64,000 nt of DNA from Mycobacterium saskatchewanense. GTDB lineage: Bacteria; Actinomycetota; Actinomycetes; Mycobacteriales; Mycobacteriaceae. Every line of letters starts with the position of its first letter. The first letter of the stretch is position 1. The notes beneath the pieces are model-generated. The model did not search any database and was not told where the DNA came from. It saw nothing but the letters and a program-made list of their open reading frames with translations. The DNA lies in the NCBI RefSeq assembly GCF_010729105.1, contig NZ_AP022573.1, positions 4,464,001 to 4,528,000 of the forward strand. Direction: 5' to 3'. This document shows positions 55,788 to 63,958 of the stretch, one piece after another. Made by a program: the position numbers and the translations under genes.

Positions 55788-56279
55788 TTATCGGTAGTTG
55801 ACGAACTGCAGCGCGACGTCCAGGTCGGCCTGTCTGAGCAGCGCTTGTACGGCCTGCAGGTCGTCGCGCTTCTTGCTACTGACGCGGATCTCGTCGCCCT
55901 GGATCTGCGTCTTGACGCCCTTGGGCCCGTCGTCGCGGATGAGCTTGGTGATCTTCTTGGCGTGCTCGCTGTCGATGCCCTGCTTGAGCGTCCCGCTGAC
56001 CTTGTAAGTTTTGCCGGAGGGCTGCGGATCGCCGGCGTCGAACGCCTTCATCGAGATGTCCCGGCGGATCAGCTTCTCCTTGAACACGTCGACCGCGGCC
56101 TTGACGCGCTCCTCGGTCGAGGACGTCAGCTCGATCGCCTCGTCGCTCTTCCAGGCGATCGTGGTGTCGGTGCCGCGGAAGTCGAAGCGGGTGGCCAGCT
56201 CCTTGGCGGCCTGGTTGAGCGCGTTGTCGACCTCTTGACGCTCGACTTTGCTGACAATGTCGAACGATGAGTCCGCCAT
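55788..56279 (-). CDS. yajQ: YajQ-family nucleotide-binding protein
   Basis: A 163-residue protein with the two-RRM-like fold of the family: [20 protein letters not shown] at the start, [14 protein letters not shown], and [20 protein letters not shown] near the end. YajQ proteins bind nucleotides and, in some bacteria, cyclic di-GMP (established knowledge); the mycobacterial role is unclear. GAAGGGA precedes the ATG. Corresponds to Rv0566c (recall). It is divergent from the tRNA-Tyr gene by 69 bp. Confidence 0.93.
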   Translation of the reverse strand: MADSSFDIVSKVERQEVDNALNQAAKELATRFDFRGTDTTIAWKSDEAIELTSSTEERVKAAVDVFKEKLIRRDISMKAFDAGDPQPSGKTYKVSGTLKQGIDSEHAKKITKLIRDDGPKGVKTQIQGDEIRVSSKKRDDLQAVQALLRQADLDVALQFVNYR

Positions 56280-56348
56280 GCGATAGATCCCTTCATCCGG
56301 TGATGGGCGTTTGTGCTTTGTCTACCCCCTCGTTGTAACCTGTCTGGC

Positions 56349-56432
56349 GGCAGGTTGCCCGAGCGGCCAATGGGAGCGGACTGTAAATCCGTCGCGAAAG
56401 CTTCACAGGTTCGAATCCTGTACCTGCCACCA
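56349..56432 (+). tRNA. tRNA-Tyr (GTA)
   Basis: Acceptor stem GGCAGGT pairs with ACCTGCC, the anticodon loop CTGTAAA gives GTA, the variable arm is long as expected for tyrosine, and TTCGAAT forms the T-loop. The 3' CCA is encoded (56430-56432). No repeat of its 3' end was found in the window, so a tRNA-borne island with an intact attachment pair is not demonstrated. Confidence 0.96.
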
Positions 56433-56523
56433 CCAGCTCAGGGGGAGCTTGGCCTCTGACTACGCATTTGACGACCGCAATAGCCGCGGTTCGTGCGGGT
56501 CCGTTCGGGCCTCATGAGTCACC

Positions 56524-57279
56524 TCATGAGATGAGGTGCATGACAAAGTCGGGGTGCACCAGGAGGGACACGCCGAGGGCTGCCAGCATCGCCGCAGTGA
56601 GGTACCTCAGCCGATCGCCGAACGGCGTGACTTTCTCCAGCCAGATCACCACCGACAGCGCCAGCATCCACGCCAATTGCATTGTGCCGAAGGCGATCAG
56701 CACGAGCATCAGCATCCAACAGGAACCGAGGCAATAGACGCCGTGGCGGCCTCCGGCAACGAACGCGCGGGCCGCGCCGGTGAGGGGCGCGCCGGGTGGC
56801 CGGGATAGGGAAATCGGCCAGCGGCAGTGTCGCAGACACGTCGCCTTCAGCGGCGTGAGCTGGTGCAATCCCGCGACCAGTGCCACCGCGCCGGCGACGC
56901 GGCCGACCCAGGGGCAGGTGTGTAGCACCGGGTTCAATCGGCTCGACGCCAGGTAGGCGGGAACGCCGAACGCGGTCCACACGGCCAGGTATCCGGCGAC
57001 GAACACGATCGCGGGAGCGGCGTTGCCGGCGGCCGCGTGGGCGTACCGGCGGACAACGGGCAGTACCGCGGGAAGCATCATCGCCGCCATCATCGCCGCC
57101 CACGCGATGAGGAACGCGGCCAACGACATCGTGGCCTGGGTGCCCATCGACATGCCGTCGCCTTGCATCGCGGCGGCGCTGACCACACTCCACCACCAGC
57201 CCAGGCCCGCGACGCCAAGCAGGAATGCCGGCAACCATATATCCGTCCACGACCGCCCACGTTCTCGCTTGTAGTCCAC
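56524..57279 (-). CDS. DUF2182 (COG5486) metal-linked integral membrane protein
   Basis: A 251-residue, six-helix protein. Family marks are WAAMMAAMMLPAVLPVVRRY, LTPLKATCLRHCR (two Cys) and GRHGVYCLGSCWMLMLVLIAFG (two Cys), giving Met- and Cys-rich possible metal sites in the membrane. The GTG at 57279 has GAGAGGAC upstream. It appears to correspond to Rv0970, the last gene of the M. tuberculosis csoR-ctpV operon (recall), but here it is divergent from csoR. Both promoters share the same palindromic operator, so copper-linked expression is likely. Function unknown. Confidence 0.83.
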   Translation of the reverse strand: MDYKRERGRSWTDIWLPAFLLGVAGLGWWWSVVSAAAMQGDGMSMGTQATMSLAAFLIAWAAMMAAMMLPAVLPVVRRYAHAAAGNAAPAIVFVAGYLAVWTAFGVPAYLASSRLNPVLHTCPWVGRVAGAVALVAGLHQLTPLKATCLRHCRWPISLSRPPGAPLTGAARAFVAGGRHGVYCLGSCWMLMLVLIAFGTMQLAWMLALSVVIWLEKVTPFGDRLRYLTAAMLAALGVSLLVHPDFVMHLIS

Positions 57280-57324
57280 CTAGCCGTCCTCTCTTCTGGC
57301 AGCCCCGCACCTGATTGCGTACGC

Positions 57325-57358
57325 AGAGTACCCCACCCTAGGTGGGGTGGGGTACCAT
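57325..57358. promoter_or_regulatory. CsoR operator with two divergent -10 elements
   Basis: The palindrome 57328-57355 has 11-bp perfect arms, GTACCCCACCC and GGGTGGGGTAC, around 6 nt. It resembles the known M. tuberculosis CsoR site (GTAGCCCACC... half, recall). On the plus strand TACCAT at 57353-57358 is a -10 for csoR; on the minus strand TACTCT (57325-57330) is a -10 for the DUF2182 gene. Each -10 overlaps one end of the palindrome, so one bound repressor would close both promoters. Confidence 0.75.
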
Positions 57359-57364
57359 CCAGAC

Positions 57365-57391
57365 ATGAACCCATTTTGGCGCGAGCGGTGA
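57365..57391 (+). CDS. Possible leaderless 8-codon upstream ORF in the csoR leader
   Basis: ATG at 57365 lies 6 nt after the TACCAT -10, so the csoR transcript should start on it. It encodes MNPFWRER and stops at TGA 57389-57391, 7 nt before the csoR ATG. csoR has only a weak ribosome site, so ribosomes ending here could restart on csoR. Prediction only. Confidence 0.35.
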   Translation: MNPFWRER

Positions 57392-57398
57392 GCGACTT

Positions 57399-57755
57399 AT
57401 GAGTGCGGAACTGACGGCGAAAAAGGATGCGGCGCTGAACCGGCTCAAGACGGTTCGAGGCCATCTCGACGGAATCATTCGGATGGTCGAGGCCGACGCG
57501 TACTGCGTCGACGTGATGAAGCAGATCTCGGCGGTTCAATCGTCGTTGGAGCGTGCGAACCGGGTGATGTTGCACAACCACCTGGAGACGTGTTTTTCGG
57601 CGGCACTCCTGGACGGCCGCGGGCAGGCCGCCATCGACGAGCTGATCGACGCTTTGAAATTCACCCCTGCGCTGACCGGCCCGCAGGCGCAGCTAACCGG
57701 TTCCGCAGTCGGCGAAGTCGCTGAGGGCGAGCCAGCGATGGCGGGCCGGGGATGA
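57399..57755 (+). CDS. csoR: Copper-sensing repressor CsoR
   Basis: A 118-residue helical DUF156-family repressor. The three Cu(I) ligands of M. tuberculosis CsoR, Cys36, His61 and Cys65, are all present at the same numbers (DAYCVDVMKQ and HNHLETC). RLKTVRGHLDGIIRMVE is the family's N-terminal helix. Copper binding releases CsoR from DNA. The operator lies directly upstream, and the next two genes follow in one transcript. In M. tuberculosis this gene is Rv0967, far from this place (recall). Confidence 0.93.
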   Translation: MSAELTAKKDAALNRLKTVRGHLDGIIRMVEADAYCVDVMKQISAVQSSLERANRVMLHNHLETCFSAALLDGRGQAAIDELIDALKFTPALTGPQAQLTGSAVGEVAEGEPAMAGRG

Positions 57756-57772
57756 GGACAAGGGGCAACGAT

Positions 57773-58084
57773 ATGAAGGAAGCGGTGAGCAATATGGCGG
57801 TGCATGGATTGGTGGCGAAGGCGGCACCGGTGGTGGTGACCGGCGTGGTGGGTGCTGTCGCCTATGAGGCGGCGCGAAAGGTGGTGGCGAAGGCGCCGCT
57901 GCGGAAGGCGACCATCGTCGTCACGGCCTGGGGCATGCGCGTTGCCCGCGAGGCCGAGCGCAAGGCCGGGGAGAGCGCTGAGCAGGCTCGGTTGACGGTC
58001 GCCGATGTGATGGCCGAGGCGAGGGAGCGCGCCGGGGAAGGCGCTCCGCTGGTGACGGTGGCGGGCTCGGGCGACAGCGAATGA
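57773..58084 (+). CDS. DUF1490 small membrane-associated protein
   Basis: A 103-residue protein. The ATG at 57773 is preferred because AAGGGG at 57760-57765 is 7 nt away; an ATG at 57752 would overlap the csoR stop instead. One hydrophobic stretch ([20 protein letters not shown]) is followed by a helical region ([20 protein letters not shown]). It corresponds to Rv0968, which sits between csoR and ctpV in M. tuberculosis too (recall). Function unknown; a copper-related accessory role is inferred. It overlaps ctpV by 4 bp. Confidence 0.86.
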   Translation: MKEAVSNMAVHGLVAKAAPVVVTGVVGAVAYEAARKVVAKAPLRKATIVVTAWGMRVAREAERKAGESAEQARLTVADVMAEARERAGEGAPLVTVAGSGDSE

Positions 58085-60534
58085 CCACTGGCGTTCTCTG
58101 CGATCCCGCCGTCGGGCTGAGGGTCATATCCGACGCTTCTGGGCGAATGCGGGTGCACATCAACGGGTTCGGTGTGGACGCGGTTCGGGCCGTCGCGATC
58201 GAGGAGACGGTCGCCAAAGTTGCGGGTGTGCAGGCCGTGCAGGCATATCCTCGGACGGCTTCGGTGGTGATCTGGTACTCGCCCGGTGAGTGTGACACCG
58301 CCGCAGCGCTGTCGGCGATCGCCGAAGCCGAGCACATCCTCGCCGAGTCGGTGCCCGATCGTCTCCCGCATTCGGTCGACCCGAAAACGGGTGTGGTTCG
58401 CAGACTTGCCAGCGGCATCGCGCTGGCGCTGTTTGGCCTGCGCCGCGGCGCGCAAGAACGTCCGCCGGATGCCGAAAGCTGTGGCGGCTGCGGATCCGGA
58501 CCAGCCGCCGCGAGCGGAATCTCGCCAGAAGAACAAGGCAGGCGCGAGCGACGAAAATGGTTGCGCCGAGTGTGGTTGGCGTTTCCGTTGGGGCTCGTCG
58601 CACTCGCGTCGACGATGCTTTTCGGCGGTTACCCGTGGGCGGGATGGCTCGCGTTTGCCGCGACGGCGCCGGTGCAGTTCGTCGCCGGCTGGCCGTTTCT
58701 CAAGGGTGCGGTGCAGCAGGCGCGGGCGTTGACCTCCAACATGGACACGCTGATCACGCTGGGCACGCTGACCGCGTTCGGCTACTCCACCTATGCGTTG
58801 TTCGCCGGTGGGATGCTGTTCTTCGACACCTCGGCGCTCATCATCGCGTTCGTGGTGCTGGGCCGCTACTTCGAGGCCAGGGCTCAGGGCAAGACGCGCG
58901 AGGCGATCAGCAAGCTCCTCGAGTTGGGCGCCAAGGAGGCCTGCCTGCTCGTCGACGGCCAGGAACTCCTCGTCCCGGTCGATCAGGTGCGAGTCGGAGA
59001 CCTGGTGCGGGTGCGACCCGGGGAAAAGATTCCGGTCGACGGCGAGGTCGTCGACGGCCGCGCCGCCGTCGACGAAGCGATGCTCACCGGCGAGTCCGTC
59101 CCCGTCGAAAAAACGGTGGGTGACCACGTCGCCGGAGCGACGGTCAACACCGACGGGCTGCTGACCGTCCGCGCCACCGCCGTCGGTGCCGATACCGCAC
59201 TGGCACAGATCGTGCGCCTCGTCGAGCAGGCCCAGGGTGGCAAGGCGCCGGTGCAGCGGCTCGCCGATCGGGTCTCGGCCGTGTTTGTCCCGGCAGTGAT
59301 CGGCGTTGCCATCGCAACGTTTGCCGGGTGGACGCTGTTCGCCGCCAACCCGGTCGCGGGCATGACCGCCGCGGTCGCGGTGCTGGTCATCGCCTGCCCC
59401 TGTGCCCTAGGCCTGGCCACCCCCACGGCGATCATGGTCGGCACCGGCCGGGGCGCCGACCTCGGGATCCTGGTCAAGGGCGGCGAGGTGTTGGAGGCGT
59501 CGAAGAAGGTCGACACGGTGGTGTTCGACAAGACCGGCACCCTCACGCGCGCCCAAATGCGGGTGACCGACGTGGTGGCCGGCAAACGCCGGCAGCCCGA
59601 TGTGGTACTGCGGATGGCCGCCGCGGTCGAGTCGGGTTCCGAACATCCGATCGGCGCCGCGATCGTCGCCAGTGCGCGCGAGCGGGGGTTGGAGATTCCG
59701 GTAGCCACGGAGTTTGCCAGTATCGCGGGTCACGGGGTGCGGGCGGAGGTCGAGGGCAAGCCGGTGTTCGTCGGGCGGCGCAAGCTCATCGAAGAGGCGG
59801 ATCTGCAGATGCCCGACCACCTCGCCACGGCCGCCGCGGAGCTGGAAGAGCAGGGCCGCACCGCGGTCTTCGTCGGCCGGGAAGGCCACGTTGTCGGTGT
59901 GCTTGCGGTGGCTGACACGCTCAAGGACGACGCCGTCGGCGTGGTTCGACAGCTGCACGCCATGGGGTTGCAGGTCGTCATGATCACCGGTGACAACGCC
60001 CGCACGGCCAACGCGATCGCCGAGCAGGTCGGCATCGACCGGGTGCTGGCCGAGGTGTTACCACAGGACAAGGTCGCCGAGGTTCGACGGCTGCAGGGCG
60101 AGGGCCGGGTGGTCGCGATGGTCGGCGACGGCGTCAACGACGCTCCCGCGCTGGTGCAAGCCGATCTGGGCATTGCGATCGGCACCGGCACCGACGTGGC
60201 TATCGAGGCCTCCGATATCACGTTGATGTCCGACCGGCTCGACGGCGTCGTGCGCGCAATTCAGCTTTCGCGGCAAACCCTGCGCACCATCTATCAGAAT
60301 CTCGGCTGGGCCTTCGGCTACAACACTGCCGCAATCCCCCTGGCCGCGTTGGGCTCGCTGAATCCGGTCGTGGCCGGTGCCGCTATGGGATTCTCTTCGG
60401 TCAGCGTAGTGACCAACTCGCTGCGGCTACGCCGATTCGGTCGCGAGCTTGGTAGGGGAGCGGCCGGCGAGGCGACGGAAAACCGGTTGCAGCAGGTGTG
60501 CGAAAAGCGAAGCCCGGCACAGGCTTCGGCATAG
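58081..60534 (+). CDS. ctpV: Copper-exporting P1B-type ATPase CtpV
   Basis: An 817-residue pump. An HMA-like N-domain (residues about 20-90) lacks CxxC, but a CGGC pair occurs at 134-137 before the first helix. The membrane metal site is [12 protein letters not shown] (Cys439, Cys441); [12 protein letters not shown] holds the phosphorylated Asp483; [12 protein letters not shown] is the HP motif; [11 protein letters not shown] the hinge; and [13 protein letters not shown] in helix 8 is the Cu(I)-type MxxSS. These identify a Cu(I) exporter. The ATG overlaps the DUF1490 stop. Corresponds to Rv0969 (recall, about 770 residues). Confidence 0.94.
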   Translation: MTTGVLCDPAVGLRVISDASGRMRVHINGFGVDAVRAVAIEETVAKVAGVQAVQAYPRTASVVIWYSPGECDTAAALSAIAEAEHILAESVPDRLPHSVDPKTGVVRRLASGIALALFGLRRGAQERPPDAESCGGCGSGPAAASGISPEEQGRRERRKWLRRVWLAFPLGLVALASTMLFGGYPWAGWLAFAATAPVQFVAGWPFLKGAVQQARALTSNMDTLITLGTLTAFGYSTYALFAGGMLFFDTSALIIAFVVLGRYFEARAQGKTREAISKLLELGAKEACLLVDGQELLVPVDQVRVGDLVRVRPGEKIPVDGEVVDGRAAVDEAMLTGESVPVEKTVGDHVAGATVNTDGLLTVRATAVGADTALAQIVRLVEQAQGGKAPVQRLADRVSAVFVPAVIGVAIATFAGWTLFAANPVAGMTAAVAVLVIACPCALGLATPTAIMVGTGRGADLGILVKGGEVLEASKKVDTVVFDKTGTLTRAQMRVTDVVAGKRRQPDVVLRMAAAVESGSEHPIGAAIVASARERGLEIPVATEFASIAGHGVRAEVEGKPVFVGRRKLIEEADLQMPDHLATAAAELEEQGRTAVFVGREGHVVGVLAVADTLKDDAVGVVRQLHAMGLQVVMITGDNARTANAIAEQVGIDRVLAEVLPQDKVAEVRRLQGEGRVVAMVGDGVNDAPALVQADLGIAIGTGTDVAIEASDITLMSDRLDGVVRAIQLSRQTLRTIYQNLGWAFGYNTAAIPLAALGSLNPVVAGAAMGFSSVSVVTNSLRLRRFGRELGRGAAGEATENRLQQVCEKRSPAQASA

Positions 60535-60629
60535 AGCGAGCACGGGGCCGGGGGCGCACCACCACCCAGTCGAGCTTGCCTGACCTGGCTGCCCAACTGC
60601 GCGCACATGTGTCGAGCAGGTACGTCCAT

Positions 60630-60677
60630 TTGGATCGGGGAGTCGAGATGGCGTACTATCTACGTACGTAGGTAGTA
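60630..60677 (+). promoter_or_regulatory. Promoter and BlaI-type operator of the Met-rich membrane protein gene
   Basis: TTGGAT (60630-60635) and TACTAT (60654-60659), spaced by 18 nt, look like -35 and -10. The 24-bp palindrome 60654-60677, with one mismatched pair and the core CTACGTACGTAG, covers the -10 and the expected start of transcription. A second copy lies at 62478-62505 before the BlaI-type gene. About 57 nt of untranslated leader follow. Confidence 0.65.
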
Positions 60678-60734
60678 GATGGCAGGGTCCCGGCGGTCGC
60701 AAACCGGGGGACGAACGATTCTGTGGGAGGTCAA

Positions 60735-61097
60735 ATGTCAGAGGCAACCGAATCCGATTCCGGCACAACGCCCTTAGCCACGGCACCCGTCCGCCGTCCC
60801 AGCCGGCTGAACCAGGCTCTGGCCTGGGTCGGCATCGTGGCCGGGATCCTGTTCGTGGCCGCGGTGGTCTTCTTTTCTGGGTTCTTTTTCGCCTGGTCCT
60901 CGGGCAGTAGTCATTACGGTGGCCACGGCAACGGCGCGATGGGTCCCGGTGGCAAGCCGGCCAGTTGCCCGATGATGAGCCAAGGAGCCATGATGCCCGA
61001 TGGTGCGATGCGGCCGGGCGGCATGATGCCCGACGGCCCGATGCGGCCCGGCAATCCGCCCACGGCGACTCCCGCTCCCGGCGGCCCCCGGCCATAA
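60735..61097 (+). CDS. Methionine-rich single-pass membrane protein, candidate copper binder
   Basis: A 120-residue protein; GGGAGGT at 60722-60728 sets the ATG. Residues 1-27 are cytosolic, one helix covers about 28-55 (WVGIVAGILFVAAVVFFSGF), and the outer part begins SSGSSHYGGHGNG and holds nine Met, one Cys and two His in about 50 residues, in units such as PMMSQGAMMPDGAMRPGG. Met-rich outer tails often bind Cu(I). It follows the ctpV operon and has the BlaI-type operator in its promoter. No named family recognised; a copper role is inference. Confidence 0.78.
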   Translation: MSEATESDSGTTPLATAPVRRPSRLNQALAWVGIVAGILFVAAVVFFSGFFFAWSSGSSHYGGHGNGAMGPGGKPASCPMMSQGAMMPDGAMRPGGMMPDGPMRPGNPPTATPAPGGPRP

Positions 61098-61118
61098 CGC
61101 CCCGCTCAGCGAAAGCGA

Positions 61119-62054
61119 TCACCCGCCGCACATGACGCGGCAGGCTGCGGTCAGCGCCACGGTGATCAGTGGTCCGGCGGCGAGGGCTGCCAAAGCGGTC
61201 AGTGCGGCCCGAGCGCCGGTGCGGCGGGACGGCGGTGACATGAGACGCTCAGCTCGAGCCATGACGGCGACGGTGGCCGCGCCGAGCGCCGGGGCGGGCG
61301 TCGCGCCGGCCAACGTGATCAAGCCGGAGAGCAGTGCGCGGCGTCCATATTGTCGAACGGCCGCGTCGTCGGCGCACATCTCGAGCAGTCGCGAGACCTC
61401 CGCAGCGCCTTGAGTCATCAAGGGGAGGAATGGAAACACCAGGGCCAGGCCGCGCAGCGCCGCGCTCAGATGGGTGTGACGGCCGGCGAGGTGGGCGCGC
61501 TCGTGGGCGAGGACGGCGCCCAGTTCGGTCTCGTCCAGGGTGGACAGGGCTCCGCTGGTGACCACGATCGCCGGCGGCCGGCCTGCCACGCAATATGCGG
61601 CCGGTTCACCGGCGTCCACCACCACGACGCCACCAAATTCGTTGTGACGGCCGACCATCCGCACCGACTCCGCATGTTCGTGGGCCCGTGCGCGTAACCG
61701 GATCAGGGTCAGCAGGAGGCGAATTCCGCACGCGGCGGCAACCCCGGTCGCGGCGGCGGCGACCGCGGCCAGGGTGACGTGGGACGCGACGCCGGCTTGT
61801 TCCGCCACCGCGGCGTGCAACCTGGAAATGCAGGGAAGGAGTGCGGCAGCGGGCTGAACCCAGGTGCGCGCGACGTCCAGCACCACAAGCGCAGTCGCGG
61901 TCAACCAGGCGATCAGCACGCTGCAGATCGCCGCCACCCACACCGTCACACCGAAGCGTGGCATTTGTCCGTCGCGGGTCAGCCGCCGCAGCAGGGGGGC
62001 CCCGGCCACGCTGGCCAGCACGCCGTAGAGAAACAGACAGGCGGCGACGCTCAC
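61119..62054 (-). CDS. M56-family (BlaR1-like) membrane metalloprotease
   Basis: A 311-residue membrane protein with about four helices and a zinc site, AVLAHERAHLAGRHTH (HExxH, near residue 183), with a later Glu-rich CADDAA segment. It lacks a penicillin-binding sensor domain, as does M. tuberculosis Rv1845c (recall), so its signal is not beta-lactam binding by BlaR1-type acylation. It overlaps the repressor gene by 4 bp (GTGA). The expected role is to cleave or trigger loss of the repressor when stressed. Confidence 0.88.
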   Translation of the reverse strand: MSVAACLFLYGVLASVAGAPLLRRLTRDGQMPRFGVTVWVAAICSVLIAWLTATALVVLDVARTWVQPAAALLPCISRLHAAVAEQAGVASHVTLAAVAAAATGVAAACGIRLLLTLIRLRARAHEHAESVRMVGRHNEFGGVVVVDAGEPAAYCVAGRPPAIVVTSGALSTLDETELGAVLAHERAHLAGRHTHLSAALRGLALVFPFLPLMTQGAAEVSRLLEMCADDAAVRQYGRRALLSGLITLAGATPAPALGAATVAVMARAERLMSPPSRRTGARAALTALAALAAGPLITVALTAACRVMCGG

Positions 62055-62434
62055 CGCTTGCCCTTGTGGTTACCGAGGTCGGCCAGCGCGGCCCGTAGGC
62101 GCGCCGACTCCTCCGGACCGATCTGATCGACGAAGTGGCTGAGCACGAGGTCTGGCCGGCCGCCGCCCTCGAGCGCTTCCCGCATCAATCGGGCGCTGTG
62201 CTGCTCGCGCGTCAAGGTGGCCCAGTACCGGTAGGCCTTTCCGTCGCGTTCCCGCGCCAGCCAGCCCTTGGTGTGGAGGTTGTCCATGGTCGACATCACC
62301 GTGGTGTAGGCGATGTCGCGCTCGGCGGCCAACTCGTCGAAGATGTCGCGGACCGTCGTGGGAGTCGCTTGACCGCGGTTCCAGATGCGGTCCATGACGA
62401 CCGATTCCAATTCTCCGAACCCTCGGCTGCGCAC
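62051..62434 (-). CDS. BlaI/MecI/CopY-family winged-helix repressor
   Basis: A 127-residue repressor. GELESVVMDRIWNRGQATPT and YTTVMSTMDNLHTKGWLARE form the winged helix; the C-terminal half dimerises. GTG at 62434 has GGGAGG at 7-nt spacing. A palindrome upstream (62478-62505) matches the one in front of the Met-rich gene, so autorepression and control of that gene are likely. It pairs with the M56 protease downstream like Rv1846c-Rv1845c (recall). CopY relatives sense copper, which would suit the neighbourhood, but no CxC metal hook is seen at the C-terminus. Confidence 0.9.
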   Translation of the reverse strand: MRSRGFGELESVVMDRIWNRGQATPTTVRDIFDELAAERDIAYTTVMSTMDNLHTKGWLARERDGKAYRYWATLTREQHSARLMREALEGGGRPDLVLSHFVDQIGPEESARLRAALADLGNHKGKR

Positions 62435-62477
62435 TTTCTGGCCTCCCGGCTCGCGGCATCGGCGACTTCACCGTATG

Positions 62478-62505
62478 CCTACTGTCTACGTACGTAAATG
62501 GTAGG
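62478..62505. promoter_or_regulatory. BlaI-type operator upstream of the repressor gene
   Basis: A 28-bp palindrome with three mismatched pairs, sharing TCTACGTACGTA with the site at 60654-60677. On the minus strand TACCAT (62498-62503) inside it is a -10 candidate. Its centre is 57 bp before the GTG. Confidence 0.65.
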
Positions 62506-62665
62506 GCCTCGCGGTTTGCTGTGCGAGCCGCGCCCGCGGGACTGGCGCGATCCCGGGAGAGGGGGACGCCGGCATCACCTACGTTAGGGGAGGCTTAGTT
62601 TCTTAACGCGGCTTCCATGGTCGAGCCTTGCCGACGCTGGTGTCGCACGAAGGAGTCAGTCAAGG

Positions 62666-63958
62666 GTGACCGAAACAACCGCACAGGCCTCCGACGCGCC
62701 GGACGAGCCTTCGCCCGCGGTGCCCCGCCGTGGAAGGTGGGTGCGCTGGGGCCTGCTCACGGTGTGGGGCCCGGGCCTGGTGGTCATGCTCGCCGACACC
62801 GACGCGGGCTCGCTGATCACCGCCTCGCAGTCCGGCGCCCAGTGGGGCTACCGCATGGTCCTGCCGCAGCTCATCCTGATGCCGATCCTTTATGTCGTGC
62901 AGGAGATGACGGTGCGGCTGGGGATCGTCACCAAACGGGGCCACGGCGCGCTGATCAGGGAGCGGTTCGGCCGCTTCTGGGCGTGGATCTCGGCGTTCAC
63001 CCTGTTCGCGTCGTCGATCGGGGCGTTGCTCACCGAATTCGCGGGCGTGGCCGGGGTGGGTGAGCTGTTCGGGGTCTCGCGCTGGGTGAGTATCCCGGTC
63101 GCGACCGCGGCACTGCTGGCGCTGGCGTTGACCGGTAGCTATCGGCGCGTCGAACGCATCGGCCTCGTCATCGGCGCGGCCGAGCTGGCCTTCCTCGTGG
63201 CAATGGTGATGGCGCGGCCCGATCCCGCGGCGCTGTTCGAGGGCCTGAAGTCCATGCCGCTGGGCAACTCGTCGTACCTGCTGCTGGTCGCGGCCAACGT
63301 CGGCGCGGTGATCATGCCGTGGATGGTCTTCTACCAGCAGGGCGCGGTGGTCGACAAGCACCTGTCCGTCGCCACCATCCGCGAAGCCCGGCGCGACACC
63401 GCCGCCGGTGCGGTGCTGACCCAGCTGATCATGATCGCTGTGGTGGTGACCATGGCCTCGACGGTCGGGGCCCACAACGGCGAGACCGCCCTGAACACAG
63501 TCGGCGACATCGCCGGCGCGCTCACGCCGTACCTGGGCCGCGTCGGCGGCACCGTCCTGTTCGGGCTGGGCATGCTCGGCGCGGCGCTGGTCGCCGCGAT
63601 CGTGGCCTCACTGGCCGGCGCGTGGGGGCTCTCGGAGGTCTTCGGCTGGAAGCACACCCTCAACGAGCGCCCCAACCGCGCCACCGCCAAGTTCTACATC
63701 ACGTACGGGCTCGCCCATGTGATCGGCGCCGCGCTCGTGTTGGCCAGCGTCGACCTGGTCAACCTCGCCGTCGACGTCGAGGTGATGAACGCGCTGCTGC
63801 TGCCCATTGTGCTGGGCCTGTTGCTGGCGTTGGAATCCCGTGCGCTGCCGGAGGAGTGGCGCATGCGCGGACCGCGCAAGTACATCGCATGGACCCTGTG
63901 CCTCGTCGTGATGGGCTTCGGGTTGTACATGGTTCCGCAGGCGCTCGGTTTGATTTAG
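62666..63958 (+). CDS. Divergent NRAMP-family divalent metal transporter
   Basis: A 430-residue carrier with about 11 helices. The fold and spacing match NRAMP, but the helix-1 DPGN motif is replaced by LADTDAGSLITA and the helix-6 MPH motif by VGAVIMPWMVFYQQ. Members with these changes form a separate actinobacterial group whose metal is not certain; canonical Mn/Fe transport should not be assumed. GTG start with AAGGAG 10 nt upstream. The 160 bp in front carry an iron-box-like sequence at 62585-62603. It is divergent from the BlaI-type gene. Confidence 0.84.
   Translation: MTETTAQASDAPDEPSPAVPRRGRWVRWGLLTVWGPGLVVMLADTDAGSLITASQSGAQWGYRMVLPQLILMPILYVVQEMTVRLGIVTKRGHGALIRERFGRFWAWISAFTLFASSIGALLTEFAGVAGVGELFGVSRWVSIPVATAALLALALTGSYRRVERIGLVIGAAELAFLVAMVMARPDPAALFEGLKSMPLGNSSYLLLVAANVGAVIMPWMVFYQQGAVVDKHLSVATIREARRDTAAGAVLTQLIMIAVVVTMASTVGAHNGETALNTVGDIAGALTPYLGRVGGTVLFGLGMLGAALVAAIVASLAGAWGLSEVFGWKHTLNERPNRATAKFYITYGLAHVIGAALVLASVDLVNLAVDVEVMNALLLPIVLGLLLALESRALPEEWRMRGPRKYIAWTLCLVVMGFGLYMVPQALGLI

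Noticed and set aside
56349..56600. tRNA-Tyr as attachment site of an integrated element
   Set aside because: No integrase gene and no second copy of the tRNA 3' end are visible in the window.
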